Shown here piece by piece: positions 1 to 8,064 of a stretch of 64,000 nt of DNA (position 1 is the stretch's first letter; each line of letters begins with the position of its first letter). Below the pieces are notes generated by a model that was not told where the DNA came from, ran no database searches, and saw only the letters and a list, made by a program, of their open reading frames with translations. This DNA comes from an uncultured Roseovarius sp. (GTDB lineage Bacteria; Pseudomonadota; Alphaproteobacteria; Rhodobacterales; Rhodobacteraceae). The stretch is from the NCBI RefSeq assembly GCF_913057115.1, contig NZ_CAJXNN010000017.1, positions 1 through 64,000 on the forward strand. Direction: 5' to 3'. The translations under genes were made by a program, and so were the position numbers.

Positions 1-476
1 CCGTAGCCCACAACGAATGCGTCGGGAATGGTGAAACCGATCCAATCGGCGGTCACCTCGGCCTCGCGGCGTGAAGGCTTATCCAAAAGGGCGATGGTGC
101 GCAGTTTGGCGGGCTGCCGGTTGCGCAGGAGCGTCAGCACATGGGCCAGTGTGTGACCGGTATCCACGATGTCTTCGACGACGAGAACGTCGCGCCCTTC
201 AATATCGCCGCGCAAATCCTTGAGGATGCGCACCTCGCGGCTGGATTCGGTGCTGTTGCCGTAAGACGAGGTTTCAATGAAGTCCACCTCAACCTCCATA
301 TCCAGCCGCCGCACCAGATCGGCGATGAAGATGAAGGAGCCGCGCAAAAGCCCGACGACCACCAGCTTTCGGGTGTCTTGAAACTCTGATTTGATCTCTT
401 GTGCCAGTTCTTCGATCCGGGAGGCAATCTCCGCGCTGCCGATCATCTGGTCGATTACATATGGCTGTTTACTCAT
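1..476 (-). CDS. hpt: Hypoxanthine phosphoribosyltransferase, 3' end cut by window edge
   Basis: Purine salvage enzyme that transfers ribose-5-phosphate from PRPP to hypoxanthine or guanine in the cytoplasm. The first 158 residues are visible from the ATG at 476 and the frame runs open into the left edge. The type I PRPP-binding motif is present at about residues 97-110 ([14 protein letters not shown]), as is the upstream VVGLLRGSF block at about 40-48. The family is usually about 180 aa, so roughly 20 residues are missing. It is transcribed away from the RatA/COQ10-like gene that starts at 555. Confidence 0.9.
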   Translation of the reverse strand, partial: MSKQPYVIDQMIGSAEIASRIEELAQEIKSEFQDTRKLVVVGLLRGSFIFIADLVRRLDMEVEVDFIETSSYGNSTESSREVRILKDLRGDIEGRDVLVVEDIVDTGHTLAHVLTLLRNRQPAKLRTIALLDKPSRREAEVTADWIGFTIPDAFVVGY

Positions 477-554
477 CCCGCCCCCTTGAATTTCGCGGGC
501 CAGTCTATGAAAAAGCCTCGGACTGTCACGCGAAAATCAAGGCCTGCTGCATCA

Positions 555-1001
555 ATGCCCTCCCATTCAGAAAGCCGCCCGCTGCCTTATACGGCGCAAC
601 AGATGTATGACCTTGTGGCCGATGTGGGCAGCTACCCCAAGTTCTTGCCTTGGACAGCCGCGGCACGGGTGCGCAGCGTGACCGAACAACCCGATGGCTC
701 GGAGGTGATGGAGGCCGATCTGGTCATCAGCTTCAAGGTCTTTCGCGAGCGGTTCGGAAGCCGGGTTGTCCTATGGCCCGAAGATCGCAAGATCGAAACC
801 GAATACTTGGATGGGCCCTTCAAATACATGCGCTCGAACTGGCGGTTCGAGGAGGATGGCGAAGGCTGCATCGTGCATTTCGACGTGGATTTCGAATTCA
901 AGAACATGATCCTGCAAAAAGCGGCGGGGTTGTTCTTCTATGAGGCGATGCAGCGGATCGTGCGCGCGTTTGAAGCCCGTGCGCAGGAGCTTTACGGATG
1001 A
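555..1001 (+). CDS. RatA/COQ10-like START-domain protein
   Basis: 148-residue protein of the polyketide-cyclase/START superfamily, matching the group annotated as ubiquinone-binding COQ10 or 'RatA toxin' proteins. Visible hallmarks are the N-terminal PYTAQQMYDLVADVGSYPKF segment, a central FKVFRERF strand, and a C-terminal helix beginning FFYEAMQRIVRAFEARA. In alphaproteobacteria the role is most likely binding or chaperoning ubiquinone, although the RatA name comes from an E. coli ribosome-association phenotype. I chose the ATG at 555 because it matches family N-termini; an upstream in-frame start at 399 would add an unconserved extension. It overlaps the next gene by ATGA. Confidence 0.8.
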   Translation: MPSHSESRPLPYTAQQMYDLVADVGSYPKFLPWTAAARVRSVTEQPDGSEVMEADLVISFKVFRERFGSRVVLWPEDRKIETEYLDGPFKYMRSNWRFEEDGEGCIVHFDVDFEFKNMILQKAAGLFFYEAMQRIVRAFEARAQELYG

Positions 1002-2287
1002 GTTTGGCCCGACAGATCGCGGCATTCGCCGTTGAGGCCCGCCCGACCGAGGCCGCGTACGGGGTCATGGCGCAATCGCTTTATGATTGGATGGTCTGTG
1101 GCATGGCAGGTGCGTCAGAGCCCGTGGCCGCGATCATGCGCGCGCAGGCGCTTGCGGATGGTGGCAGCGCGCAGGCGGTCATGTTTGGCGGCGGCCATGT
1201 ACCCGCGCGCGCGGCGGCCTTGGCGAACGGGACGATTTCGCACGCTTTGGATTATGACGATACGCATTTCGCCCATATCGGGCATTTGTCTGTGGGTATC
1301 TTGCCTGCGGCAATTGCTTGTGCGCGCAAGGATGGGGCGGGACTGTTGGATGCCGCCTGTATTGGCTTTGAAGTGGCAACGCGTGTCGGCCTCTGGGTAG
1401 GGCGTGGGCATTATCAAGCCGGGTTTCACCAGACGGCCACGGCAGGGGCATTTGGAGCGACGGCCGCCGTGGCGCGTTTGCGTGGTCTTGATGCGGAGCA
1501 GGCGGCCCATGCGCTTGGATTGGCCACCACGCGGGCGGCGGGCCTAAAATCCCAATTCGGGACCATGGGTAAACCCATGAACGCCGGGCTTGCCGCTGAA
1601 TGTGGTGTGATATGCGCCGACCTTGCGGCGCGCGGATTCCTGTCGAGCCCCGAGGCGCTTGATGGACCGCAGGGCTTTGGCCCGACTCATGCCGGTGAGG
1701 CGCAGGCAATAGCATGGGATGGGTTGGGTGACATTTGGAAGATGACCGAGGTATCGCACAAGCTGCACGCCTGTTGTCATGGGCTGCACGCGATGATCGA
1801 AGCCTTGAGCGCCTTGGAAACCAGCCCGGAGCGCGTCGAGCGGGTCGAAATCACCACTCATCCAAGATGGTTGAGTGTTTGCAATCAACCCGCACCGGAT
1901 ACCGGGCTTGGTGCCAAGTTCTCTTATGCCCATGTGGCGGGCATGGTTCTACATGGCTGGAACACCGCTGATATAGACAGTTTCTCCGATGCCTGCGCGC
2001 AGGATGCGACGCTTGTCGCATTCCGCGACAAGGTCCGTGTTGTGGCCCATGACAGCCTTGCCGAGACCGAGGCGCGCGTGAGGCTTGACCTGACGGATGG
2101 TACGCAGCTTTCAGGTCAGCATGATCTGATGGCGGCGCAAGACACAGACCAGAAGTGGCAAGCCCTGCGTCGCAAGGGAGCGGCTTTGTTGGGCGAGCGT
2201 GAGGCGCAGTTGTGGGAAGCCGTAAATCCGGAAGGCGTGCCCGATCTGGAGGCCCTTTCAGAATTGATGCAAATGGAAAGCGTCTAG
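998..2287 (+). CDS. MmgE/PrpD family protein
   Basis: 429 residues of the MmgE/PrpD fold, which includes 2-methylcitrate dehydratase and cis-aconitate decarboxylase. Characteristic segments are the N-terminal helical ALANGTISHALDYDDTH block (about residues 75-91), GFHQTATAGAFGATAA (about 142-157) and the SHKLHACCHGLHA segment (about 253-265). No prpB or prpC lies nearby, so the substrate is unknown and methylcitrate-cycle function should not be assumed. Translation is probably coupled to the upstream gene through the ATGA overlap. Its stop overlaps the stop of the convergent cinA-like gene. Confidence 0.8.
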   Translation: MSLARQIAAFAVEARPTEAAYGVMAQSLYDWMVCGMAGASEPVAAIMRAQALADGGSAQAVMFGGGHVPARAAALANGTISHALDYDDTHFAHIGHLSVGILPAAIACARKDGAGLLDAACIGFEVATRVGLWVGRGHYQAGFHQTATAGAFGATAAVARLRGLDAEQAAHALGLATTRAAGLKSQFGTMGKPMNAGLAAECGVICADLAARGFLSSPEALDGPQGFGPTHAGEAQAIAWDGLGDIWKMTEVSHKLHACCHGLHAMIEALSALETSPERVERVEITTHPRWLSVCNQPAPDTGLGAKFSYAHVAGMVLHGWNTADIDSFSDACAQDATLVAFRDKVRVVAHDSLAETEARVRLDLTDGTQLSGQHDLMAAQDTDQKWQALRRKGAALLGEREAQLWEAVNPEGVPDLEALSELMQMESV

Positions 2288-2751
2288 TTCAGGGCCCGTT
2301 TGAGGAGCGCCAGAGCATGATCGCGTGACAGGCGGCGGACTTCTGCCCGGCCTTGTGCTCCGAACTCCTTGGTTTCGGTAAAGGTTTTAAGGCCGTTGCG
2401 GGCAAGGCCAAAGCAAACCCGTCCCTCGGGTTTGTGATCCGAAGCGCCGGGCCCTGCGATGCCAGTGATTGAGACCGCAAGATCGGCGTGGGAGTGTGAC
2501 AGCGCACCCTCGGCCATTTCCCGGGCGGTCCGTTCCGAAACTGCACCTTGTGTTTCAAGGGTATCGGGGGATACGCCCAATTGCTCTTTTTTTGCGTTGT
2601 TCGAATAAGTTACGAAGCCACGTTCAAGTACATCCGAAGATCCGGGCAAATCGGTGAGAGCCGCTGATACCATGCCTCCCGTGCAGGATTCAGCGGTGGC
2701 GATCATCACGCCCTGAGCACGGGCGAGATCAAGAATTTCTTGTATGATCAA
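2284..2751 (-). CDS. cinA: CinA C-terminal domain protein (nicotinamide-nucleotide amidase type)
   Basis: 155-residue stand-alone CinA C-terminal domain, the module that deamidates nicotinamide mononucleotide (PncC activity) in pyridine-nucleotide salvage. The motif TAESCTGGMVSAALTD lies at about residues 19-34 and SITGIAGPGAS at about 93-103, which fits the family's substrate pocket. The N-terminal molybdopterin-binding-like domain of full CinA is absent, as is common in proteobacteria. It is the last gene of the minus-strand chain ispDF-pgpA-cinA and overlaps pgpA by 4 bp. Confidence 0.85.
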   Translation of the reverse strand: MIIQEILDLARAQGVMIATAESCTGGMVSAALTDLPGSSDVLERGFVTYSNNAKKEQLGVSPDTLETQGAVSERTAREMAEGALSHSHADLAVSITGIAGPGASDHKPEGRVCFGLARNGLKTFTETKEFGAQGRAEVRRLSRDHALALLKRALN

Positions 2752-3245
2752 AGCCCGAAAACTCCATGCGATAGACCTGCAAATAATAACACACCGAGGG
2801 CCGCAAAGACACCGGCGATGATATCGTCAAGCATCACGCCCAACGCGTCGCCGCGACGGTCAGCCCAGCCGACCGGGCCGGGCTTCCAGATGTCGAAGAG
2901 GCGAAAGAGGACAAAGGCCGTGATCCAACCGGGCCAAAGCGCAGTGAGGGCGGCTCCGGTATGGGCGGCGCCGATGGAGACCGGCAGGAAGGCCAGCCAT
3001 TGGCCCGCAACTTCGTCGATCACGATTTCCGAAGGGTCGTGATCGGATTTACCTTTTGTTTCCAACGCTGTGGCCCACCATCCTAAAGCAAATGACAGGA
3101 TCACGCCAAGGGTCAGAAGGATCGGGCCGCCCAAGGCGTGCAGCCCCCAAGCCACGGGGATAGCGGCGAGAGAACCCCAAGTGCCGGGGGCTGGACGCAG
3201 GTGACCAACATAAAAAAACGTGGCTATAGAGCGGGTTACGGTCAT
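2748..3245 (-). CDS. pgpA: Phosphatidylglycerophosphatase A
   Basis: 165-residue inner-membrane phosphatase that converts phosphatidylglycerol phosphate to phosphatidylglycerol. Family motifs are visible: [10 protein letters not shown] near residue 19, [14 protein letters not shown] (about 71-84) with acidic metal ligands, and [18 protein letters not shown] (about 116-133). Several hydrophobic segments fit a polytopic membrane protein. I chose the ATG at 3245 because it gives a 4-bp ATGA overlap with the ispDF stop; an alternative start at 3260 adds five residues. Confidence 0.88.
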   Translation of the reverse strand: MTVTRSIATFFYVGHLRPAPGTWGSLAAIPVAWGLHALGGPILLTLGVILSFALGWWATALETKGKSDHDPSEIVIDEVAGQWLAFLPVSIGAAHTGAALTALWPGWITAFVLFRLFDIWKPGPVGWADRRGDALGVMLDDIIAGVFAALGVLLFAGLSHGVFGL

Positions 3246-4399
3246 ATCTTCACCAAGCATGCACTGGCTTGGGCGGCGATGCCTTCCTCGCGGCCGGTGA
3301 AACCGAGGCGTTCAGATGTCGTGGCCTTGACGGAGATGCGGGAGGCGTCGAGGTCCATGATCTGTGATAGGGTCTCTTGCATGGCCTGTGCATGGGGCCC
3401 GATCTTGGGGCGCTCACATATAAGAGTGATGTCTACGTTGCTGATTTCAAACCCTTTTTCGCGCGTCATCTGAACCGCATGGCGCAGGAAGATGTGACTT
3501 TCGGCGCCTTTCCATTGCGGGTCACTTGGAGGGAAGTGACGGCCAATGTCCCCCAGGGCCAGCGCGCCATATATGGCGTCGGTCAGGGCGTGCATGCCAA
3601 CATCTGCATCTGAATGGCCTTGCAGGCCACGGCTGTGTGGGATCTTGACGCCGCAGAGGAAAACGTGGTCGCCAGCGCCGAAACGGTGCACGTCATAACC
3701 ATTGCCAAGGCGTATATCCATTTGAGATTCCAGTATTTTTTCAGCACGGGCAAAGTCGTGCGTGTGGGTGATCTTGAGGTTGTTTTCATCGCCTTCAATG
3801 ATCCGCACGGGCAAGCCTGCGGTGCGGGCCACCTCGACATCATCGGCGGCGGGCGCATCATGCGCACGATGCGCTTCCAAAATGTCCCCAAAAACAAAGG
3901 CTTGCGGGGTTTGGGCGCGAAAGAGGCCAGTACGATCTTGGGTGCCTGACACCTCACCATCCTGACCGATCCAAAGCGCATCGGTGACGGGCAGAGCGGG
4001 TGCCACGGCGCGCTGTGGACCCTTGTCCAATTCGTACAAAACGTACGAAATATACGCCGGTTTCGTACAACTTCGCGCCACATCATGGATGGCAACGTAC
4101 GAGTCGTACGAAAACCCGCTGTTCGACAGGTATTCGAGCCCAAGGCGTACCGAGTCGGACCGCTCCGCGCCGCCGGTTGTCACCTCGACCCCAACGGGCG
4201 GATCGTAGCGATCGAGATCGTCGGGGTGCAGAACCACGACAATGCGGCTGACCTCGGGGGTGGCTTGGAACGCGGCCACGGTCCAGTCAATCACGCGGCG
4301 CCCGGCGAGGGGTTGCCATTGCTTTGGCTGGTCCCCTCCGGCGCGAGTGCCGCGCCCGGCGGCGACGATGATGGCGGCGCTTTGCATGTCCGAAGACAT
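3242..4399 (-). CDS. ispDF: Bifunctional IspD/IspF (MEP isoprenoid pathway)
   Basis: 385-residue fusion. The N-terminal half is 2-C-methyl-D-erythritol 4-phosphate cytidylyltransferase ([10 protein letters not shown] at about 13-22, GGAERSDSV at 76-84, HDVAR at 105-109). The C-terminal half, from about residue 228, is 2-C-methylerythritol 2,4-cyclodiphosphate synthase ([24 protein letters not shown] with metal-binding Asp and His). The fusion is usual in alphaproteobacteria. Odd feature: residues about 95-123 are encoded by a DNA stretch packed with TTCGTACGA-type palindromes, giving an unusual tyrosine-rich sequence ([17 protein letters not shown]) around the otherwise conserved HDVAR core. 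The frame stays open, so the enzyme is presumably functional. Confidence 0.93.
   Translation of the reverse strand: MSSDMQSAAIIVAAGRGTRAGGDQPKQWQPLAGRRVIDWTVAAFQATPEVSRIVVVLHPDDLDRYDPPVGVEVTTGGAERSDSVRLGLEYLSNSGFSYDSYVAIHDVARSCTKPAYISYVLYELDKGPQRAVAPALPVTDALWIGQDGEVSGTQDRTGLFRAQTPQAFVFGDILEAHRAHDAPAADDVEVARTAGLPVRIIEGDENNLKITHTHDFARAEKILESQMDIRLGNGYDVHRFGAGDHVFLCGVKIPHSRGLQGHSDADVGMHALTDAIYGALALGDIGRHFPPSDPQWKGAESHIFLRHAVQMTREKGFEISNVDITLICERPKIGPHAQAMQETLSQIMDLDASRISVKATTSERLGFTGREEGIAAQASACLVKI
4031..4122. repeat. TTCGTACGA palindrome cluster 1, inside ispD
   Basis: About 90 bp holding five CGTAC cores: TTCGTACAAAACGTACGAAA at 4031-4050, TTTCGTACAA at 4061-4070 and ACGTACGAGTCGTACGAAAA at 4095-4114. 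The 18-mer CGTACAAAACGTACGAAA (4033-4050) recurs exactly at 52953-52970. The 3' part (about 4098-4122) matches about 25 nt at 44609-44633 with two differences. It lies within the coding sequence of ispD and keeps its reading frame. Function is unknown. Confidence 0.85.
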
Positions 4400-4461
4400 A
4401 GGCGGAGGTTACGGCAAGCGCAATGCTACAGCGGGGTGCTTAATATTTAAGCATTTGCCTA

Positions 4462-4474
4462 TCGTGTAACACGA
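4462..4474. promoter_or_regulatory. 13-bp palindrome in the ispDF/dusB divergent promoter region
   Basis: TCGTGT-A-ACACGA is a perfect 6-bp inverted repeat with a one-base centre. It sits in the 149-bp gap between the divergent ispDF and dusB-ntrBC genes. A regulator-binding site is a reasonable inference, but no known consensus is claimed. Confidence 0.35.
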
Positions 4475-4548
4475 AATCCCCTCGCAAATATTGTTGTAAA
4501 CGAGGTAAACGCGTAGAGAGAAGGCATTGCACAAGGATTAAGCACAAG

Positions 4549-5541
4549 ATGCTGCCCATCGCAGACAGACATCTGACACCACCGGTTCTACTGGCCCCGC
4601 TGGCGGGAATCACCGATTTGCCGTTTCGTAACCTCGTGGCGCGGTTCGGTGCCGGGCTGGTGGTCAGCGAAATGGTTGCCAGTCAGGAAATGGTGCAGGC
4701 CAAGCCGGGCGTGCGCGAACGGGCCGAACTGGGCTTTGGCGTGGAAAACACGTCCGTGCAACTGGCGGGTCGTGAGGCGCATTGGATGGCAGAGGCCGCG
4801 CGTATGGTCGAGGCCAATGGCGCACGACTGATTGATATCAACATGGGCTGTCCCGCCAAGAAAGTGACCAGCAGCAGCGGGGCCGGGGCCAGCGGCTCGG
4901 CGCTGATGAAAGATCTGGATCATGCGCTGAGCCTGATCGAGGCGGTGGTGGGCGCGGTTGACGTGCCTGTCACGCTCAAGACGCGGCTGGGATGGGATGA
5001 ACAGCTTATGAATGCGCCGGAGCTGGCGAAGCGCGCCGAAGCGGTGGGCATCCAGATGATCACAATTCACGGCCGCACGCGCTGTCAGTTTTATAAGGGC
5101 CATGCCGATTGGAAGGCCATTCGTTCAGTCAAGGACGCGGTGAATATACCCGTGGTGGCCAATGGCGATATCGTGGATGGCGCAACGGCGCGTCAAGCGC
5201 TGGAGCAAAGCGGAGCCGATGGTGTGATGATCGGGCGCGGCGCGCAGGGTCGGCCATGGCTTTTGGCACAGGTGGCGGCCGAGCTTTGGGGCGCGCCCGC
5301 ACCGCAGGTGCCGCAGGGTGGAGAGTTCGAGGATATGGTGGCGGAGCATTACGAAGACATGCTGCGATTCTACGGCCCGGAGTTGGGCAACCGTGTCTCG
5401 CGCAAGCATCTGGGGTGGTACCTGGACGTGGCCGGGACAGGTATAGAGATGCGCAAGCGGGTCTTGACCAGCCGGGATTGCGCCGAGGTATTGCGCCTGA
5501 TTCCGCAGGCCATTCGTGACGGTGAAAGGATGGCGGCATGA
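4549..5541 (+). CDS. dusB: tRNA-dihydrouridine synthase B (NifR3)
   Basis: 330-residue FMN-dependent TIM-barrel enzyme that reduces uridine to dihydrouridine in tRNA. The signature INMGCPAKKV, with the catalytic cysteine, lies at about residues 98-107. The flavin-phosphate region around NIPVVANGDI (about 203-212) and the GVMIGRGAQGRPW segment (about 227-239) are also present. As in Rhodobacter (nifR3-ntrB-ntrC) and E. coli (dusB-fis), it is the first gene of a regulatory operon. Its stop overlaps the ntrB start (ATGA). Confidence 0.93.
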   Translation: MLPIADRHLTPPVLLAPLAGITDLPFRNLVARFGAGLVVSEMVASQEMVQAKPGVRERAELGFGVENTSVQLAGREAHWMAEAARMVEANGARLIDINMGCPAKKVTSSSGAGASGSALMKDLDHALSLIEAVVGAVDVPVTLKTRLGWDEQLMNAPELAKRAEAVGIQMITIHGRTRCQFYKGHADWKAIRSVKDAVNIPVVANGDIVDGATARQALEQSGADGVMIGRGAQGRPWLLAQVAAELWGAPAPQVPQGGEFEDMVAEHYEDMLRFYGPELGNRVSRKHLGWYLDVAGTGIEMRKRVLTSRDCAEVLRLIPQAIRDGERMAA

Positions 5542-6605
5542 GTGACGAGGCGATCTGGTCATCCTTGCCGGTGCCGGCGCTTGTCTTGGACGCCATGGAC
5601 CGTATCCACCGGGTGAACCCGGCGGCAGAGGGTTTCTTGATGTCATCCTCCAAGGCGCTTCATGGGCAGCCTGTTTGGGACAAGCTGGCGGTGGATGCCC
5701 CGCTTGAGGAGGCCTTTGAGCGGGCGCGGCACAACGATGCGCCGCTGTTCGTGAATGATGTGGACGTCGGGACAGGCGACCGTGCACCGTTGCATTGCAA
5801 CCTGCAAATCGCGCCCTTGGCGGGGGAGGCAGGGCATATGCTGCTCTTGATCTCGCCGCGGGAATTGGCAGGGCGGGTGACGCAGGGCCAATCGGTAAAA
5901 TCGGCGGCGAAATCAGCGATCGGCATGGCCGAAATGCTGGCACATGAGATCAAGAACCCGCTGGCCGGGATAACCGGCGCGGCACAGCTTTTGTCGATGA
6001 ACCTTGAGCCGCAGGATTTGGAACTGACCGATTTGATTGTCAGCGAAAGCCGCCGGATCGTGGGCCTGCTGGAGCAGGTCGAGCAATTCGGCAATGTCAG
6101 CGCGCCCAAGATTCAGGCGGTGAACCTGCATGATGTTCTGGACCGTGCGCGGCGCTCGGCCATCGTGGGCGTGGCGGCCGACATGACGATCATCGAGGAT
6201 TACGACCCCTCGCTGCCCTTGGCACAGGGTGACCCGGACCAATTGTTGCAGGTCATTCAGAACCTTTTGAAGAACGCGGCGCAAGCGGCGGGCGAAGGCG
6301 GCGGGGTGATCCGCCTGCACACTTATTATGAGCAAAGCCTGCGGGTGCGGCGCGATGGCGGCGGCAAGAGCCTGCCATTGCAGATCGAGGTGATCGACGA
6401 TGGCCCGGGCCTGCCCGAGGAGATCGCCGGTGATATTTTCGACCCCTTTGTTTCGGGGCGTGAGAACGGCACGGGGCTGGGCTTGGCCCTCGCGGCCAAG
6501 ATCATTTCCGAACATGACGGCTGGATTTCCGTCAACTCGGTGCCCGGGCGCACGGTGTTTCGGATTTCCCTGCCACGGGCAGGCAAGGAATTGGAGGAAA
6601 GCTGA
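5538..6605 (+). CDS. ntrB: Nitrogen regulation sensor histidine kinase NtrB
   Basis: 355-residue cytoplasmic two-component kinase with an N-terminal PAS-like region (about 5-115), a HisKA domain with the phospho-acceptor motif [10 protein letters not shown] (about 134-143) and a C-terminal ATPase domain ([28 protein letters not shown]). No membrane segment is visible, as expected for NtrB, which receives nitrogen status from PII protein and phosphorylates NtrC. It is coupled to dusB upstream and shares one base with the ntrC start. Confidence 0.93.
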   Translation: MSDEAIWSSLPVPALVLDAMDRIHRVNPAAEGFLMSSSKALHGQPVWDKLAVDAPLEEAFERARHNDAPLFVNDVDVGTGDRAPLHCNLQIAPLAGEAGHMLLLISPRELAGRVTQGQSVKSAAKSAIGMAEMLAHEIKNPLAGITGAAQLLSMNLEPQDLELTDLIVSESRRIVGLLEQVEQFGNVSAPKIQAVNLHDVLDRARRSAIVGVAADMTIIEDYDPSLPLAQGDPDQLLQVIQNLLKNAAQAAGEGGGVIRLHTYYEQSLRVRRDGGGKSLPLQIEVIDDGPGLPEEIAGDIFDPFVSGRENGTGLGLALAAKIISEHDGWISVNSVPGRTVFRISLPRAGKELEES

Positions 6606-7966
6606 TGGATGGCACCGTACTGGTCGCCGACGACGACCGCACGATCCGAACGGTTTTGACGCAGGCTCTGACGCGGGCGGGCTGCAAGGTGCATGCCACC
6701 TCGTCCTTGCATACGCTGATGCGGTGGGTCGGCGAGGGCAAGGGCGATGCGGTGATCACCGATGTGATGATGCCCGATGGCAATGGCCTTGAGATGCTGC
6801 CGAAGATCGCCGCTGACAGGCCGGGGCTTCCGGTGATCGTGATCTCGGCGCAGAACACGATCATGACGGCGATTCAGGCCGAAGAGGCGGATGCCTTTGA
6901 TTATCTGCCGAAACCCTTTGATTTGCCCGACCTGATGAAGCGCACCTCGCGTGCCTTGGATGCAGGCGCGCGGCAGCCTGCGCCTGCACCCGCCGACGAC
7001 CGGCCCGAGGAACTGCCGCTGATTGGGCGCACGCCTGCGATGCAGGGGCTTTACCGGGTGGTGGCGCGGTTGATGAACACCGATTTGCCGGTTCTGATCA
7101 CCGGTGAGTCAGGGACGGGAAAGAGCCTGATTGCGCGGGCTGTGCATGATTTTTCCGACAGGCGGACCTTGCCCTTTGTGACCGTCACGCCGTCGGACCT
7201 GTCGGACCTGGAAGGGCCGGCCAAGGTGATGGCGCGGGCCAAGGGCGGGACGATCGTTCTGGACGAAGTCGGCGATCTGGACGCCGAGGCGCAGGCGCGC
7301 GTGGTGCGAATGATGGATGCGCCGGGCGATCACGTGCCGCGCTTCATGGCGACAAGTCAGGGGCGCTTGGCCGAAAAGCTGGAAAACGAGGGGTTCCGCG
7401 AGGATCTTTATTACCGGCTGTCGGGGGCTGTGATTGCCGTGCCGAGCCTGCGGGACCGCGTGGATGACGTGCCGCTGCTGGTCGAGCATTTCCTTTTGCG
7501 GGCCGAACGCGAAGGGCAGCCGCCGCGCCGGTTGTCGGACGACGCCTTGGAATTGATGCGGGCCTATAGCTGGCCCGGTAACGTGCGGCAGCTGGAAAAT
7601 GCCGTGCGGCGGATCGGGTTGACCGCGCGCAACGAAGAGGTCAACCGCACCGAGGTCGAGGCCGTCCTGGGCAACCAGCCCGCCGCGCAGCCGGTGTTGA
7701 AACAAGGATCGGGGGAGACGCTGTCGGCGTCGGTCGAGCGGCACTTGCGGCGGTATTTTGATCTGCATGGCAATGTGATGCCGCCACCGGGCCTGTACAG
7801 CCGGATCTTGCGCGAGGTGGAGCTTCCGCTGATCGAAATCGCCTTGGATGCGACCGGTGGAAACCAAGCAAAATGCGCCGACCTTCTGGGCATTAACCGC
7901 AATACCTTGCGAAAGAAAATCACCGAGTTGGATATTCACGTGACACGCCGCCGCAAGTTGATGTAA
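6605..7966 (+). CDS. ntrC: Nitrogen regulation response regulator NtrC, Rhodobacter type without GAFTGA
   Basis: 453-residue regulator with a receiver domain (acceptor Asp at about 53 in [11 protein letters not shown]), an AAA+ domain with Walker A GESGTGKS (about 167-174) and Walker B TIVLDE (about 216-221), and a C-terminal Fis-type helix-turn-helix. The GAFTGA loop that contacts sigma54 is absent: only about 17 residues separate FVTVTPSDL from Walker B. This matches the well-studied R. capsulatus NtrC, which activates housekeeping RNA polymerase. Expected targets are genes for use of alternative nitrogen sources. Confidence 0.93.
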   Translation: MDGTVLVADDDRTIRTVLTQALTRAGCKVHATSSLHTLMRWVGEGKGDAVITDVMMPDGNGLEMLPKIAADRPGLPVIVISAQNTIMTAIQAEEADAFDYLPKPFDLPDLMKRTSRALDAGARQPAPAPADDRPEELPLIGRTPAMQGLYRVVARLMNTDLPVLITGESGTGKSLIARAVHDFSDRRTLPFVTVTPSDLSDLEGPAKVMARAKGGTIVLDEVGDLDAEAQARVVRMMDAPGDHVPRFMATSQGRLAEKLENEGFREDLYYRLSGAVIAVPSLRDRVDDVPLLVEHFLLRAEREGQPPRRLSDDALELMRAYSWPGNVRQLENAVRRIGLTARNEEVNRTEVEAVLGNQPAAQPVLKQGSGETLSASVERHLRRYFDLHGNVMPPPGLYSRILREVELPLIEIALDATGGNQAKCADLLGINRNTLRKKITELDIHVTRRRKLM

Positions 7967-7988
7967 AACTGCAACATCAGTGTGGCTT

Positions 7989-8043
7989 TTGGGGGCTGCC
8001 GCCCCAATCATGGCCATATCTTGCGGAGGCGCCCAAGGGCGCC
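7989..8043 (+). terminator. Two hairpins between ntrC and ntrY
   Basis: TTGGGG (7989-7994) can pair with CCCCAA (8002-8007). GGCGCC (8028-8033) can pair with GGCGCC (8038-8043) across a CAAG loop. Neither is followed by a long T-run, so they may attenuate rather than stop transcription entering ntrYX. Confidence 0.4.
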
Positions 8044-8064
8044 ACAACCTGATGGGGGACATGG

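Noticed and set aside
998-2287. Naming the MmgE/PrpD gene as 2-methylcitrate dehydratase
   Set aside because: No prpB, prpC or acnD neighbours; the fold serves several substrates.
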